Below, one piece after another: positions 19,470 through 27,615 of a DNA stretch of 64,000 nucleotides. The notes under the pieces were generated by a model. The model saw only the letters and a program-made list of their open reading frames with translations. It made no database searches and had not been told where the DNA came from. Made by a program: the position numbers and the translations under genes. Positions within the stretch are counted from its first letter, which is position 1. Each line of letters starts with the position of its first letter. Source of the DNA: Acinetobacter soli (GTDB lineage Bacteria > Pseudomonadota > Gammaproteobacteria > Pseudomonadales > Moraxellaceae); assembly GCF_000760595.1 (NCBI RefSeq), contig NZ_BBNM01000003.1:1-64000 (forward strand), read 5' to 3'.

Positions 19470-19508
19470 TGACAATTAAGTGACAACTTTATGACGCTTT
19501 TATGATGA
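19470..19508 (-). promoter_or_regulatory. Pho box array upstream of pstS
   Basis: On the minus strand four copies of a TTGTCAC/TTGTCAT-like heptamer (TCATCA, GCGTCA, TTGTCA, TTGTCA) lie at exact 11-base spacing, with plus-strand positions 19470, 19481, 19492 and 19503. This is the PhoB half-site geometry (CTGTCA-type repeats, 11-base period). The two pstS-proximal copies match best. It lies about 90 bases upstream of the pstS start. Confidence 0.85.
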
Positions 19509-19652
19509 TAAATTTTTATTGTCATTTTTTTCAATCAAACAGAATCTGCGCTTAATTTATTGCTAATGTAAAAATATTTTTAAAATCAAGGATTCGCTCA
19601 GAACACCTTCAAATGGCTGAATTTCACTCAACTCAGAACTCTCGATTAGAGA

Positions 19653-20267
19653 TCAAGGCTGCCTAGTCAAATATTCATGTTTTGTGACATGTTGCGAAAA
19701 AAAATCGCGATAATCGCGTCGATGTGAATGTATTTGTGCGTGCGGCTGCACTTCCTGCATGCTGTGTAAGCAGCGCTGTGCTAACTCGATGTAAGTTTGT
19801 GTTCCCTGCTGTTTCCAGTTTTTTTCTGCCTCAGTTAATTCTCGAATGACCTTGGCTGGGCTACCTACCAGCATCACATTCGCAGGTACTTGCATCTTTG
19901 CCTTTACCAAACTGTGTGCGCCAACAATTGTATTTTCCCCAATAACAGCCCCGTCAAGAATGACGCTGTGCATACCAATTAAAACATTATGGTGCAATGT
20001 ACAACCATGTAATATCGCACCATGACCCACATGCGCGCGCTCTGCAACTTGGGTAATACTGTTTGGAAAACCATGAATCACGCACGCATCTTGGATGTTG
20101 GCATTGGCCTGTACATGAATGCGACCAAAGTCGGCACGCAGTGAAGCAAGCGGCCCAACATACACGCCGTCTTCAATAATCACATCCCCAATCAATACCG
20201 CAGTAGGATGCACATAGGCATGCGGACTAATCACAGGAATTACACCATCAATTGAATAACACGGCAT
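19653..20267 (-). CDS. paaY: PaaY hexapeptide-repeat protein (thioesterase)
   Basis: 204 residues from the ATG at 20267, with GGAG seven bases upstream. It is a left-handed beta-helix protein of the gamma-carbonic anhydrase fold, with metal-ligand regions DACVIHGF and [10 protein letters not shown]. The C-terminal tail is longer than in YrdA-like proteins. PaaY is described as a thioesterase that protects the phenylacetate pathway by hydrolysing dead-end CoA adducts. It lies directly after paaX, as in E. coli, and is the last gene of the cluster. I see no clear terminator after it. Confidence 0.9.
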   Translation of the reverse strand: MPCYSIDGVIPVISPHAYVHPTAVLIGDVIIEDGVYVGPLASLRADFGRIHVQANANIQDACVIHGFPNSITQVAERAHVGHGAILHGCTLHHNVLIGMHSVILDGAVIGENTIVGAHSLVKAKMQVPANVMLVGSPAKVIRELTEAEKNWKQQGTQTYIELAQRCLHSMQEVQPHAQIHSHRRDYRDFFSQHVTKHEYLTRQP

Positions 20268-20301
20268 CACTTTGCTCCATTACCTGAAACAGCCATTACA
20301 C

Positions 20302-21249
20302 TTAGGCAACAGGCTCATTTTTTTCCAGAACCAGTCCACCAAAGCGCTTATAAAACTGCGGATGCGCTGACGGCATCGCCCCTTCTGATGTGCGTGCAGT
20401 ATGCAAAAAGAAGCTTTCTGCCTCATGAAACACGAGTTGGTATAAGTTGCCAGTCAGGTTACGTGCATTGAGTGATAGCCAGTGAGACGGCAGTAGCTCA
20501 AATGGTAAATTTGGATCTTTCAGTAAAATACGGCGATATTGGTGAATCAATAAAATACGGATTTGAAACGCCTGCAATGGATCTAATGCATCTTCATTTT
20601 CAATGATACCGAGTAGCTCACGAAAATCACCAATAAACTTTCCATAGCGCTGATGTAACTCCTGAACTGGCCAATTACTTTCGACCATACGTTTTACAGT
20701 TTGGTTCGATTCTTGCCACAATTTAAGTGTTTGCGCTTTAAAAATGACCACCTGATCGGTCATGCTCAAATTCATGAGTAAACTTTGCAGTTTTAAATGA
20801 TCACACCCTGGATAAGCCATCAGATTTGTCGCAATATTGGCAAAACCCAACCACTCCAGCTCTTTTTTTAGTTGAATTTTATTTTCAATTTCTACCGAAC
20901 TGAGCAGAACCAAATCCCATTGCTGATCCCATTCATGGTGGCTCAGGCTATAAATTTTTTGGTCTGCATTGATAAAGCGCTGACGGCTACTTTCAGTAAT
21001 TCGATAATAGCTGGTACGACCAACTTTCTCGGAAACCAGCCAACCATTTTTGACCAGACGAAATACGGCGGTACGAACAGAACGTTCATTTACGCCCAAG
21101 GTTTCAATGAGCTGTATCAAACTGGCCAGACTGATCATTCCTCCACGGTGAAAAATACAATCACCAAAAATAGTCATGATCAGTGAGGTGACACTTAAAG
21201 CTTCTTTCTGAACGAATTCATCGATAATTTGTTTTAATTTCTGATTCAT
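20302..21249 (-). CDS. paaX: Phenylacetate pathway repressor PaaX
   Basis: 315 residues. The N-terminal winged helix includes SLIMTIFGDCIFHRGG and NERSVRTAVFRLVKNGWL, with the SYYRI-type wing (GRTSYYRITESSRQRF). The PaaX central and C-terminal domains follow. PaaX is a GntR-superfamily repressor whose effector is phenylacetyl-CoA, the product of PaaK; binding releases it from paa promoters. The gene lies between paaK and paaY and would be co-transcribed with paaK, giving feedback through PaaK's product. Confidence 0.93.
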   Translation of the reverse strand: MNQKLKQIIDEFVQKEALSVTSLIMTIFGDCIFHRGGMISLASLIQLIETLGVNERSVRTAVFRLVKNGWLVSEKVGRTSYYRITESSRQRFINADQKIYSLSHHEWDQQWDLVLLSSVEIENKIQLKKELEWLGFANIATNLMAYPGCDHLKLQSLLMNLSMTDQVVIFKAQTLKLWQESNQTVKRMVESNWPVQELHQRYGKFIGDFRELLGIIENEDALDPLQAFQIRILLIHQYRRILLKDPNLPFELLPSHWLSLNARNLTGNLYQLVFHEAESFFLHTARTSEGAMPSAHPQFYKRFGGLVLEKNEPVA

Positions 21250-21313
21250 TTCGTTTGCTTACACCTTGTTTAGAAAAAAATGATCCATCCCGTGACGGAT
21301 CATTTTGATTGAA

Positions 21314-22606
21314 TTACGCCGATTTTCGGGTATCGAACACACGCTGAGCCTTGCCTTCGGAGCGAGGTAAACTTCCCTCACATAAAATCTCGACTTTTAC
21401 TGAAATTCCCACCATGGTTTTGATCCGGTTTTGCAATTGTACGCACAGTTGGGGCGCCAACGCGTCACTAAGCTCACTTCGCATTTCAGCACGAATATGC
21501 AAGGTATCCAAGTGACCATGTTTACAAATCTGGATCTGATAATTTGGCACCAATTGCGGAATATGTAAAATCTGTTCCTCAATTTGTGATGGAAACACAT
21601 TTACACCACGAATAATCATCATATCGTCACTGCGCCCAATAATTTTATCCATTCGGCGCATTGTGCGTGCTGTACCGGGTAAAAGACGGGTCAAATCACG
21701 CGTACGGTAACGAATCACCGGCATTCCCTCTTTGGTAATCGTGGTAAAGACCAGCTCACCTAATTCGCCATCTGGCAAAACCTCACCTGTTTCTGGATGT
21801 ATAATTTCCGGATAAAAATGATCTTCCCAAATGGTTGGTCCATCTTTACTTTCCAGACATTCCATTGCCACACCAGGACCCATCACCTCAGACAATCCGT
21901 AGATATCGAGTGCATCAATACCCAAGCGCTGTTCGATTTCATGGCGCATTTCATTGGTCCACGGCTCTGCTCCAAATATGCCCGTCTTGATTGAGCACGC
22001 TCTGGCATTGCCCATTTGCTTTTCAAGCCCTTCAATAATATTCAGGCAATAAGATGGCGTCACCATAAGTGCAGTTGGCTTAAAATCTTGAATCAATTGT
22101 ACCTGACGTTCGGTTTGACCTCCCGACATCGGGATGACGGTAGCGCCTAAACGCTCAGCACCATAATGAGCACCTAGCCCACCTGTAAACAGGCCATAGC
22201 CGTAGGAAACCTGTATCACATCCTTTGCAGTCAATCCGGCAGCGCGCAAAGAACGTGCCACGACATCTGCCCATAAATGAATATCTTGCTGGGTGTAACC
22301 AACCACAGTGGGTTGCCCCGTTGTACCTGAAGAGGCATGCACACGCACAATTTGTTCTTGTGGCACCGCAAACATTCCAAACGGATAATTGTCACGCAGA
22401 TCTTTTTTTGTAGTAAATGGAAATTTTGCCAAATCTTCCAGTTGTTTAAAATCGTCGGGATGTACGCCTGCTTCATCAAACTTTTTTTGGTACGCTGGAC
22501 TGTTTTGGTAGGCGTGACGCAATGTTTTTTGCATACGCTCAAACTGTACACTGCGCAATTCATCGATTGAGGCTGTTTCAATCGCATCTAATGCATTCTT
22601 ATTCAC
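21314..22606 (-). CDS. paaK: Phenylacetate-CoA ligase
   Basis: 430 residues, the standard PaaK length. The AMP-binding signature HASSGTTGQPTVVGYT, the segment VSYGYGLFTGGLGAHYGAERLGATVIP and the C-terminal RYRTRDLTRL and GRSDDMMIIRGVNVFPSQIE are all present. It activates phenylacetate with ATP and CoA, the first committed step of the pathway. The start codon is GTG at 22606, supported by a strong GAGGAG seven bases upstream. A 219-base gap separates it from paaG, so it may have its own promoter. Confidence 0.95.
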   Translation of the reverse strand: MNKNALDAIETASIDELRSVQFERMQKTLRHAYQNSPAYQKKFDEAGVHPDDFKQLEDLAKFPFTTKKDLRDNYPFGMFAVPQEQIVRVHASSGTTGQPTVVGYTQQDIHLWADVVARSLRAAGLTAKDVIQVSYGYGLFTGGLGAHYGAERLGATVIPMSGGQTERQVQLIQDFKPTALMVTPSYCLNIIEGLEKQMGNARACSIKTGIFGAEPWTNEMRHEIEQRLGIDALDIYGLSEVMGPGVAMECLESKDGPTIWEDHFYPEIIHPETGEVLPDGELGELVFTTITKEGMPVIRYRTRDLTRLLPGTARTMRRMDKIIGRSDDMMIIRGVNVFPSQIEEQILHIPQLVPNYQIQICKHGHLDTLHIRAEMRSELSDALAPQLCVQLQNRIKTMVGISVKVEILCEGSLPRSEGKAQRVFDTRKSA

Positions 22607-22825
22607 CGTCTGGCTCCTCAGTCATCCTGACTGCTATTTATCTCGATCATGCGAGTTGTTGTGATCAATTCAATCGTCATTGGTATTAGGTTATAGCCAA
22701 AAAATATAAGCACAAACCGAAACTCGTACATTTTGATTCAGACCATTTCATCGTTATGGAATGTCATTTGGGCTACAGTATCGTGTTTTTCATTCATTGT
22801 TGCATGTGCAAAGCTTTACAATTTA
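22607..22825. other. Gap between paaG and paaK where paaF, paaH and paaJ are missing
   Basis: In the complete clusters I know from other Acinetobacter, paaF, paaG, paaH and paaJ lie between paaE and paaK. Here only paaG is there, followed by this 219-base AT-rich stretch with no coding remnant that I can recognise. It contains a short palindrome (TTGATCACAA on the minus strand) and may hold a paaK promoter. Confidence 0.5.
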
Positions 22826-23617
22826 CTAGCAGCCAGAATACTGCGGCACACGTTTTTGCATAAACGCCTGCACGCCCTCGCGGTAATCATTTGAGCGACC
22901 TGCAAGGCGTTGATAATCACGCTCCAAAAGTAGCTGTGTTTCAAGTGGGTTATGCGCCGAGGCATGGATTGCTTTTTTAATCAGCGACAAACCATACGTC
23001 GGTTGCTTGGCCAAATGCTCAGCCAGATCTGTGGTGGTCTGCTGTAATTGATCATCGGGTACGACCTGCCAGATCATGCCGAGTTCAAGCGCACGTTGTG
23101 CCGTCACTTTATCGCCCAGCATTGCCAGTCCCATGGCTTGTGCTCGACCAACCAAACGAGGTAAAAACCATGTGCCACCTGAATCTGGTACCAGTCCCAA
23201 GCGACAAAATGCTTGTATAAAGGTGGCAGATTCAGCCGCAACCACAATATCACATGCCAACGCGATATTGGCACCTGCACCCGCAGCCACACCATTTACC
23301 GCACAAATCACTGGTTTTGGCATTTCGGTAATGCACTGAATCAGCGGGTTGTAATATTTTTCAATCGATAAACCTAGATCGGGCGCATCGGCATCTGGAT
23401 CGACCACGCGATCATTGAGGTCTTGTCCGGCACAAAATCCTCGGCCAGATCCTGTGATTACCACGGCGCGAATCTGAGGATTAGTGGTCCATTGCTGCAT
23501 CACTTTTGATACTTCATGATGCATGATTTCGTTAAAGCTGTTGAGTTGCTGTGGTCGGTTTAAGGTGAGATAACCCACCGCATTGTGTTCTTGCACAATT
23601 ATGGTTTGAAATTCCAT
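22826..23617 (-). CDS. paaG: 1,2-epoxyphenylacetyl-CoA isomerase
   Basis: 263 residues from the ATG at 23617, with GGAGAG just upstream. It is a crotonase-fold protein with the oxyanion-hole segments GRGFCAGQDLNDR and NGVAAGAGANIALACD. PaaG-specific wording includes the VDPDADAPDLGLS loop and the C-terminal LERDYQRLAGRSNDYREGV, which I recognise from E. coli PaaG rather than PaaF. It turns the ring epoxide into the oxepin-CoA, before PaaZ opens the ring, and also moves double bonds in later intermediates. A second crotonase (PaaF) would normally be adjacent and is absent. Confidence 0.92.
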   Translation of the reverse strand: MEFQTIIVQEHNAVGYLTLNRPQQLNSFNEIMHHEVSKVMQQWTTNPQIRAVVITGSGRGFCAGQDLNDRVVDPDADAPDLGLSIEKYYNPLIQCITEMPKPVICAVNGVAAGAGANIALACDIVVAAESATFIQAFCRLGLVPDSGGTWFLPRLVGRAQAMGLAMLGDKVTAQRALELGMIWQVVPDDQLQQTTTDLAEHLAKQPTYGLSLIKKAIHASAHNPLETQLLLERDYQRLAGRSNDYREGVQAFMQKRVPQYSGC

Positions 23618-23700
23618 TTTACTCTCCAATTTTCTGATTCTTGTTTCATCCGGTCTTTTATTCAGGGCATCAGGCATGCTTTTAAGCAAACCTAAGCGAT

Positions 23701-24759
23701 TTATTCATCAAAACTCATTCTGACATTTGCGCTGATTGGCCGTGCCTGACAGCTCAATACATACCCTTTTGCAATTTCCTCTGGTTCCAGACTGTAGTTA
23801 AGTGTCATTTCCACCTCACCGCTGAGCACCTTGCATTTGCAGGTTGCACATACGCCGCCTTTGCACGCATAAGGCAAATCGGCTCCAGCACGCAAAGCTG
23901 CATCTAAAATACTGTCATCTTCTTTGCTCACCTCAATCATTAGCTCACGACCATCTAATATAATATTGACGCTTTCTTCGCTGCGCTGTTCGATCTGCTC
24001 ACGAGACAAAGACGCGGATGTGCCCGTATTAAAGCGTTCAGTATGAATTTTTTCTGACGCGATACCCAGTTGAGGCAAATAGGTCTCAATCGAATCGAGC
24101 ATAGTTTCAGGGCCACAGGCAAAACAGTGATCGGCATCGCGTGGAATCAATCCGGCAGTGGCCAATTGCTGTAGCTTAACAGCATCGATACGACCATTAA
24201 AAATCTCGCTGTCATTGAACTCTCTTGAGAATACATTGATCAGTTGCATACGACCTTTAAATGCATCTTTCAAATCCATAATTTGCTCTGAAAACATGGT
24301 CTGTTTCCAAGATCGATTGCCATAAATCAAGGTGACAAACGCATCAGGTTGATGCTTCAACACCGATTTGATAATAGATAAAATTGGTGTGATTCCACTA
24401 CCAGCCGCGATGCATAAAAAGTGACGACCACCCGCTTTTGCGGCTTTTTGAAAAAAAATGCCTTGTGGTGGCATTACATCGAGTATGTCCCCCACATGCA
24501 AATGTTCATTGGCCCAAGTCGAGAATTGCCCCTGATCAATTTTTTTGATGGCAATACTCAAATCTTCATCATGATCACTGCAAATCGAATAACAACGGCG
24601 CAGTTCACCTTGCTCACTTTGATGGCGAATCGTTAAATGCTGGCCCGGCATATAATCAAATGCGTGCTTTTGATCATCTTGCAAATCAAAGGAAATACAA
24701 ATCGATTGCTCGGTTGGATGCTGTATTGCTTTAATGGTGAGCGGAATAAACGGGTTCAT
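23701..24759 (-). CDS. paaE: Phenylacetyl-CoA epoxidase reductase subunit
   Basis: 352 residues from the ATG at 24759, with AAGGAA upstream. A ferredoxin-NADP reductase-like half (RRCYSICS for flavin, AAGSGITPILSIIKSVL for NADPH) is followed by a plant-type [2Fe-2S] domain with cysteines in LPYACKGGVCATCKCKV and a later Cys in VLSCQA. It passes electrons from NADPH to the di-iron centre of the PaaA-PaaC oxygenase. It sits 50 bases after paaD in the paaABCDE order. Confidence 0.95.
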   Translation of the reverse strand: MNPFIPLTIKAIQHPTEQSICISFDLQDDQKHAFDYMPGQHLTIRHQSEQGELRRCYSICSDHDEDLSIAIKKIDQGQFSTWANEHLHVGDILDVMPPQGIFFQKAAKAGGRHFLCIAAGSGITPILSIIKSVLKHQPDAFVTLIYGNRSWKQTMFSEQIMDLKDAFKGRMQLINVFSREFNDSEIFNGRIDAVKLQQLATAGLIPRDADHCFACGPETMLDSIETYLPQLGIASEKIHTERFNTGTSASLSREQIEQRSEESVNIILDGRELMIEVSKEDDSILDAALRAGADLPYACKGGVCATCKCKVLSGEVEMTLNYSLEPEEIAKGYVLSCQARPISANVRMSFDE

Positions 24760-24809
24760 ATCAAAATTCCTTTTTAGCGTGACACTATTTTTTATTGTTT
24801 GTTTAAGCG

Positions 24810-25310
24810 TCAGATACATTTAAAGTAATCAAAAGGCTCAAGGCAGCTTTGACATTTGTATAACGCCTTGCATGCGGTTGAACCAAATTCACTGACTAAT
24901 CTGGTGTGACGGCTGTGGCAATGTGGACACTCGATGCCATCTTGCAAAGCGACATGCGTGCCACACTGGTGAGCATCACCTTGTGGCGGTGCAATGCCGT
25001 AAGCTTTAAGCTTGCGCTTGCCTGTATCTGTCATCCAATCTGTCGTCCATGCTTGACTCAGATCGATCACCACCTGCGCCGGTAATAAACCCTGCTGCTC
25101 AAATGCCGATAATATCTCAGCCTTGAGTAAATCCGTTGCTGGGCAACCACTATAGGTTGGCGTGAGCTTAATGATAATCTCGTCTTGATTATTGATTTCA
25201 ACGCCCCGGATCATGCCTAAATCGGTAATTGAAAGCACTGGAATCTCTGGATCTGAAATCTGCGACAATATGTCCCAGCAAGTATCGTTGAGTAATCGAA
25301 TCTGTTTCAC
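24810..25310 (-). CDS. paaD: PaaD, iron-sulfur maturation protein of the epoxidase
   Basis: 166 residues. The N-terminal MIP18/DUF59-type domain has the DPEIPVLSITDLGMIRGV segment and the reactive cysteine in TPTYSGCPAT. A C-terminal zinc-ribbon has CPHC and CQSC pairs. PaaD is needed for an active epoxidase, probably for cluster insertion in PaaE. The open frame continues far upstream into paaC, but the correct start is GTG at 25310. There AGGAGG lies seven bases away and the family N-terminus (IRLLNDTCWDILSQISDPEIP) begins. Confidence 0.93.
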   Translation of the reverse strand: MKQIRLLNDTCWDILSQISDPEIPVLSITDLGMIRGVEINNQDEIIIKLTPTYSGCPATDLLKAEILSAFEQQGLLPAQVVIDLSQAWTTDWMTDTGKRKLKAYGIAPPQGDAHQCGTHVALQDGIECPHCHSRHTRLVSEFGSTACKALYKCQSCLEPFDYFKCI

Positions 25311-25335
25311 GTCATACCTCCTGTATATGGCTGTT

Positions 25336-26091
25336 TTACCACACCATATTTGGATAACTACGCTGCATATATTGCATTTCTGCCAGTACATAACCCAGAT
25401 GCTCGGTATGCAAGCCCTGCTTGGCACCACGACGATACGCACCCAATTCAGGTATGTGTAAGCCCAAACGTGTAAACTCTTCGGTTACGCGTGTTTGCCA
25501 GATATGTTTTAGCGGTGCAAGATCTGGAATGATTTCTGCCTCGACCAGTGAATGTTCTTCTGGGGTCAGATCAAAAAGCTCATCGGTAAAGCGCCAAAGC
25601 TGTGCGAGTCCAAGTTGGATTTTCTCATGTGCAGTTGTTGTACCCAGACTCAAGCGCTCCATCCATGTGCTTGAAAAACGCAGATGATAATTCACCTCTT
25701 TGAGTGACTTGACTGCAAATGCTGCAAGCCCTTCATGCTTACTCTCACTTAAGGCACGAAAAAGCAGTGCATGATAATGATCCATCAACCATTGTCTGAC
25801 GATGGTTTGCCCAAAATCGCCATTCGGTTGCTCGGTCAGCAATAAGTTGCGATACTCTCGCTCATGACGAAAATAAGCCAGACGGTCTTCATCGCGTCCT
25901 TGTCCTTCAATTTCTCCCGCCAGACTCAATACAGTACGTGCCTGACCCAATAAATCTAGACCAATATTGGCAAGTGCAATATCAAGCTCTAGTTCGGGTG
26001 CATGACCACACCACTCAGACAAGCGATGAGATAAAATTAAATGACTGTCGCCAATGTGCAGCAAAAACTGTGAAAATACTGAAGTGTTCAT
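25336..26091 (-). CDS. paaC: Phenylacetyl-CoA epoxidase structural subunit PaaC
   Basis: 251 residues from the ATG at 26091, with GGAG upstream; a start five codons earlier overlaps the paaB stop but has a poorer context. It is an all-helical ferritin-like protein (GDSHLILSHRLSEWCGHAPELE near the start, LANIGLDLLGQART after it). PaaC pairs with PaaA in the epoxidase core but lacks the di-iron ligands and is thought to be structural. Confidence 0.93.
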   Translation of the reverse strand: MNTSVFSQFLLHIGDSHLILSHRLSEWCGHAPELELDIALANIGLDLLGQARTVLSLAGEIEGQGRDEDRLAYFRHEREYRNLLLTEQPNGDFGQTIVRQWLMDHYHALLFRALSESKHEGLAAFAVKSLKEVNYHLRFSSTWMERLSLGTTTAHEKIQLGLAQLWRFTDELFDLTPEEHSLVEAEIIPDLAPLKHIWQTRVTEEFTRLGLHIPELGAYRRGAKQGLHTEHLGYVLAEMQYMQRSYPNMVW

Positions 26092-26105
26092 AAGTAGTCT
26101 CCGCA

Positions 26106-26396
26106 TTACATGTGCTCAATACCATCGGGAATGGTATAGAAGGTCGGGTGACGGTAGACTTTGTCTTGCGACGGTTCAAAAAATTCTGGCTTCTCTTCAG
26201 GTTGAGATGAACGAATTAACTCAGACTTCACCACCCAAATACTCGTTCCTTCATTACGCCGCGTATAAACATCACGTGCATTTTGAAGTGCCACTTCGTC
26301 ATCAGGTGCGCGTAAACTGCCAACATGCCGGTGACTTAAACCTTGTTTGCTGCGAATAAACACTTCATACAATGACCAGTTATTTTTATATTCCAT
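26106..26396 (-). CDS. paaB: Phenylacetyl-CoA epoxidase subunit PaaB
   Basis: 96 residues, the normal size of this small subunit. Characteristic segments are WSLYEVFIRSKQGLSHRHVGS, NARDVYTRRNEG and IWVVKSELI. PaaB bridges PaaAC heterodimers in the multicomponent oxygenase. It lies 40 bases after paaA, and its stop overlaps an upstream candidate start of paaC. Confidence 0.95.
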   Translation of the reverse strand: MEYKNNWSLYEVFIRSKQGLSHRHVGSLRAPDDEVALQNARDVYTRRNEGTSIWVVKSELIRSSQPEEKPEFFEPSQDKVYRHPTFYTIPDGIEHM

Positions 26397-26436
26397 GATT
26401 GTTATTCCTTGTTTTCCTATTGGTGCTTTCGCTCAG

Positions 26437-27366
26437 TTATGCAACTTTAGCAGTTTGTTTTTGTGCATAAACCGCTGCAGACTCTCGTACCCACTGGCCG
26501 TCTTCCCATGCTTTACGGCGTGCTGCTAGACGCTCCTGATTACAAGGTCCTTTTCCTGCGATCACTGCATTAAATTCATCCCAATTAATTTCGCCAAACT
26601 CATAATGCTGGGTGCTTTCATTCCACTTTACTTTCGGATCCGGAACAGTCAGACCAAGCTGATGAACCTGCGGTACGGTGTTATCGATAAATTTTTGTCG
26701 TAACTCGTCGTTACTAAAGAGTTTAATTTTCCAGAACATGCTCTGAGCACTATTGGGCGAGTTGTCGTCGCTTGGGCCAAACATCATCAAGGCTGGCCAC
26801 CAGAAACGATTAACCGCATCTTGTGCCATTTGTTTTTGTTCTTCAGTACCATTTGCCAGTTGCATCATGGCTTCAAAGCCTTGGCGCTGATGAAAGCTTT
26901 CTTCTTTACAAATGCGAACCATGGCACGTGCATAAGGCCCGTAAGAGGTTCTACATAGCGCGACCTGATTGACAATTGCTGCACCATCGACAAGCCAGCC
27001 AATGGCTGCCACATCTGCCCAAGTCAGCGTCGGATAGTTAAAAATTGAAGAATACTTCATTTTCCCATCGATCAGCTTTTGCATCATGTCATCACGATCT
27101 GCACCGAGTGTTTCGGCCGCACTGTATAAGTAAAGCCCATGACCAGCTTCATCTTGAACTTTCGCCAGCAACACCGCTTTACGTTTGAGCGTGGGTGCCC
27201 GTGTGATCCAGTTCCCTTCTGGCAACATACCCACCACCTCAGAGTGACCATGTTGACCAATCTGACGAATCAAGGTTTTGCGATATGCATCGGGCATCCA
27301 GTCTTTGGGCTCAATAAAAGAGTCTTGTTTTATGCACTGATCAAACCGTTCCTGTTGCGTGCTCAT
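26437..27366 (-). CDS. paaA: Phenylacetyl-CoA epoxidase catalytic subunit PaaA
   Basis: 309 residues, identical in length to E. coli PaaA. It is a ferritin-like di-iron oxygenase with ligand regions in [17 protein letters not shown] and [15 protein letters not shown]. It inserts one oxygen atom from O2 into the ring of phenylacetyl-CoA to form the 1,2-epoxide. It is the first gene of the minus-strand paa operon, divergent from paaZ, and the two share a 249-base control region. Confidence 0.96.
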   Translation of the reverse strand: MSTQQERFDQCIKQDSFIEPKDWMPDAYRKTLIRQIGQHGHSEVVGMLPEGNWITRAPTLKRKAVLLAKVQDEAGHGLYLYSAAETLGADRDDMMQKLIDGKMKYSSIFNYPTLTWADVAAIGWLVDGAAIVNQVALCRTSYGPYARAMVRICKEESFHQRQGFEAMMQLANGTEEQKQMAQDAVNRFWWPALMMFGPSDDNSPNSAQSMFWKIKLFSNDELRQKFIDNTVPQVHQLGLTVPDPKVKWNESTQHYEFGEINWDEFNAVIAGKGPCNQERLAARRKAWEDGQWVRESAAVYAQKQTAKVA

Positions 27367-27409
27367 GATTCACTTACTCGTCAAAAGTATCCATACACTT
27401 AAGTTAATT

Positions 27410-27447
27410 TGATACAAAATAAAAATCAATATCAATTTTTAGTATCA
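27410..27447. promoter_or_regulatory. Candidate operator between paaA and paaZ
   Basis: TGATAC and GTATCA form an inverted repeat separated by 26 bases in the divergent paaA-paaZ control region. A second pair nested inside, TTGATA and TATCAA, shares the same left arm. PaaX is the obvious candidate binder, but the assignment is inference. Confidence 0.4.
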
Positions 27448-27615
27448 TTTATTTTTTAATATGAAATTTGACCAAGGTTTTGTTTTATATTAATTTTATT
27501 TTTTAAATATTTTTACAACAGCGAATTTTAATTGACTTTTATATAGCTCTATTAGAAATTAAGTAACGCAATAATTAAAAAATGAATGAAAACGTATCAT
27601 AAATGGAGTTTAACT

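Noticed and set aside
23618..23689. Upstream extension of paaG
   Set aside because: GGAGAG just before the ATG at 23617 and the crotonase N-terminus (MEFQTIIV) mark the true start.
25311..25442. Upstream extension of paaD into paaC
   Set aside because: The extension has no family similarity, and AGGAGG with a GTG at 25310 gives the known PaaD N-terminus.
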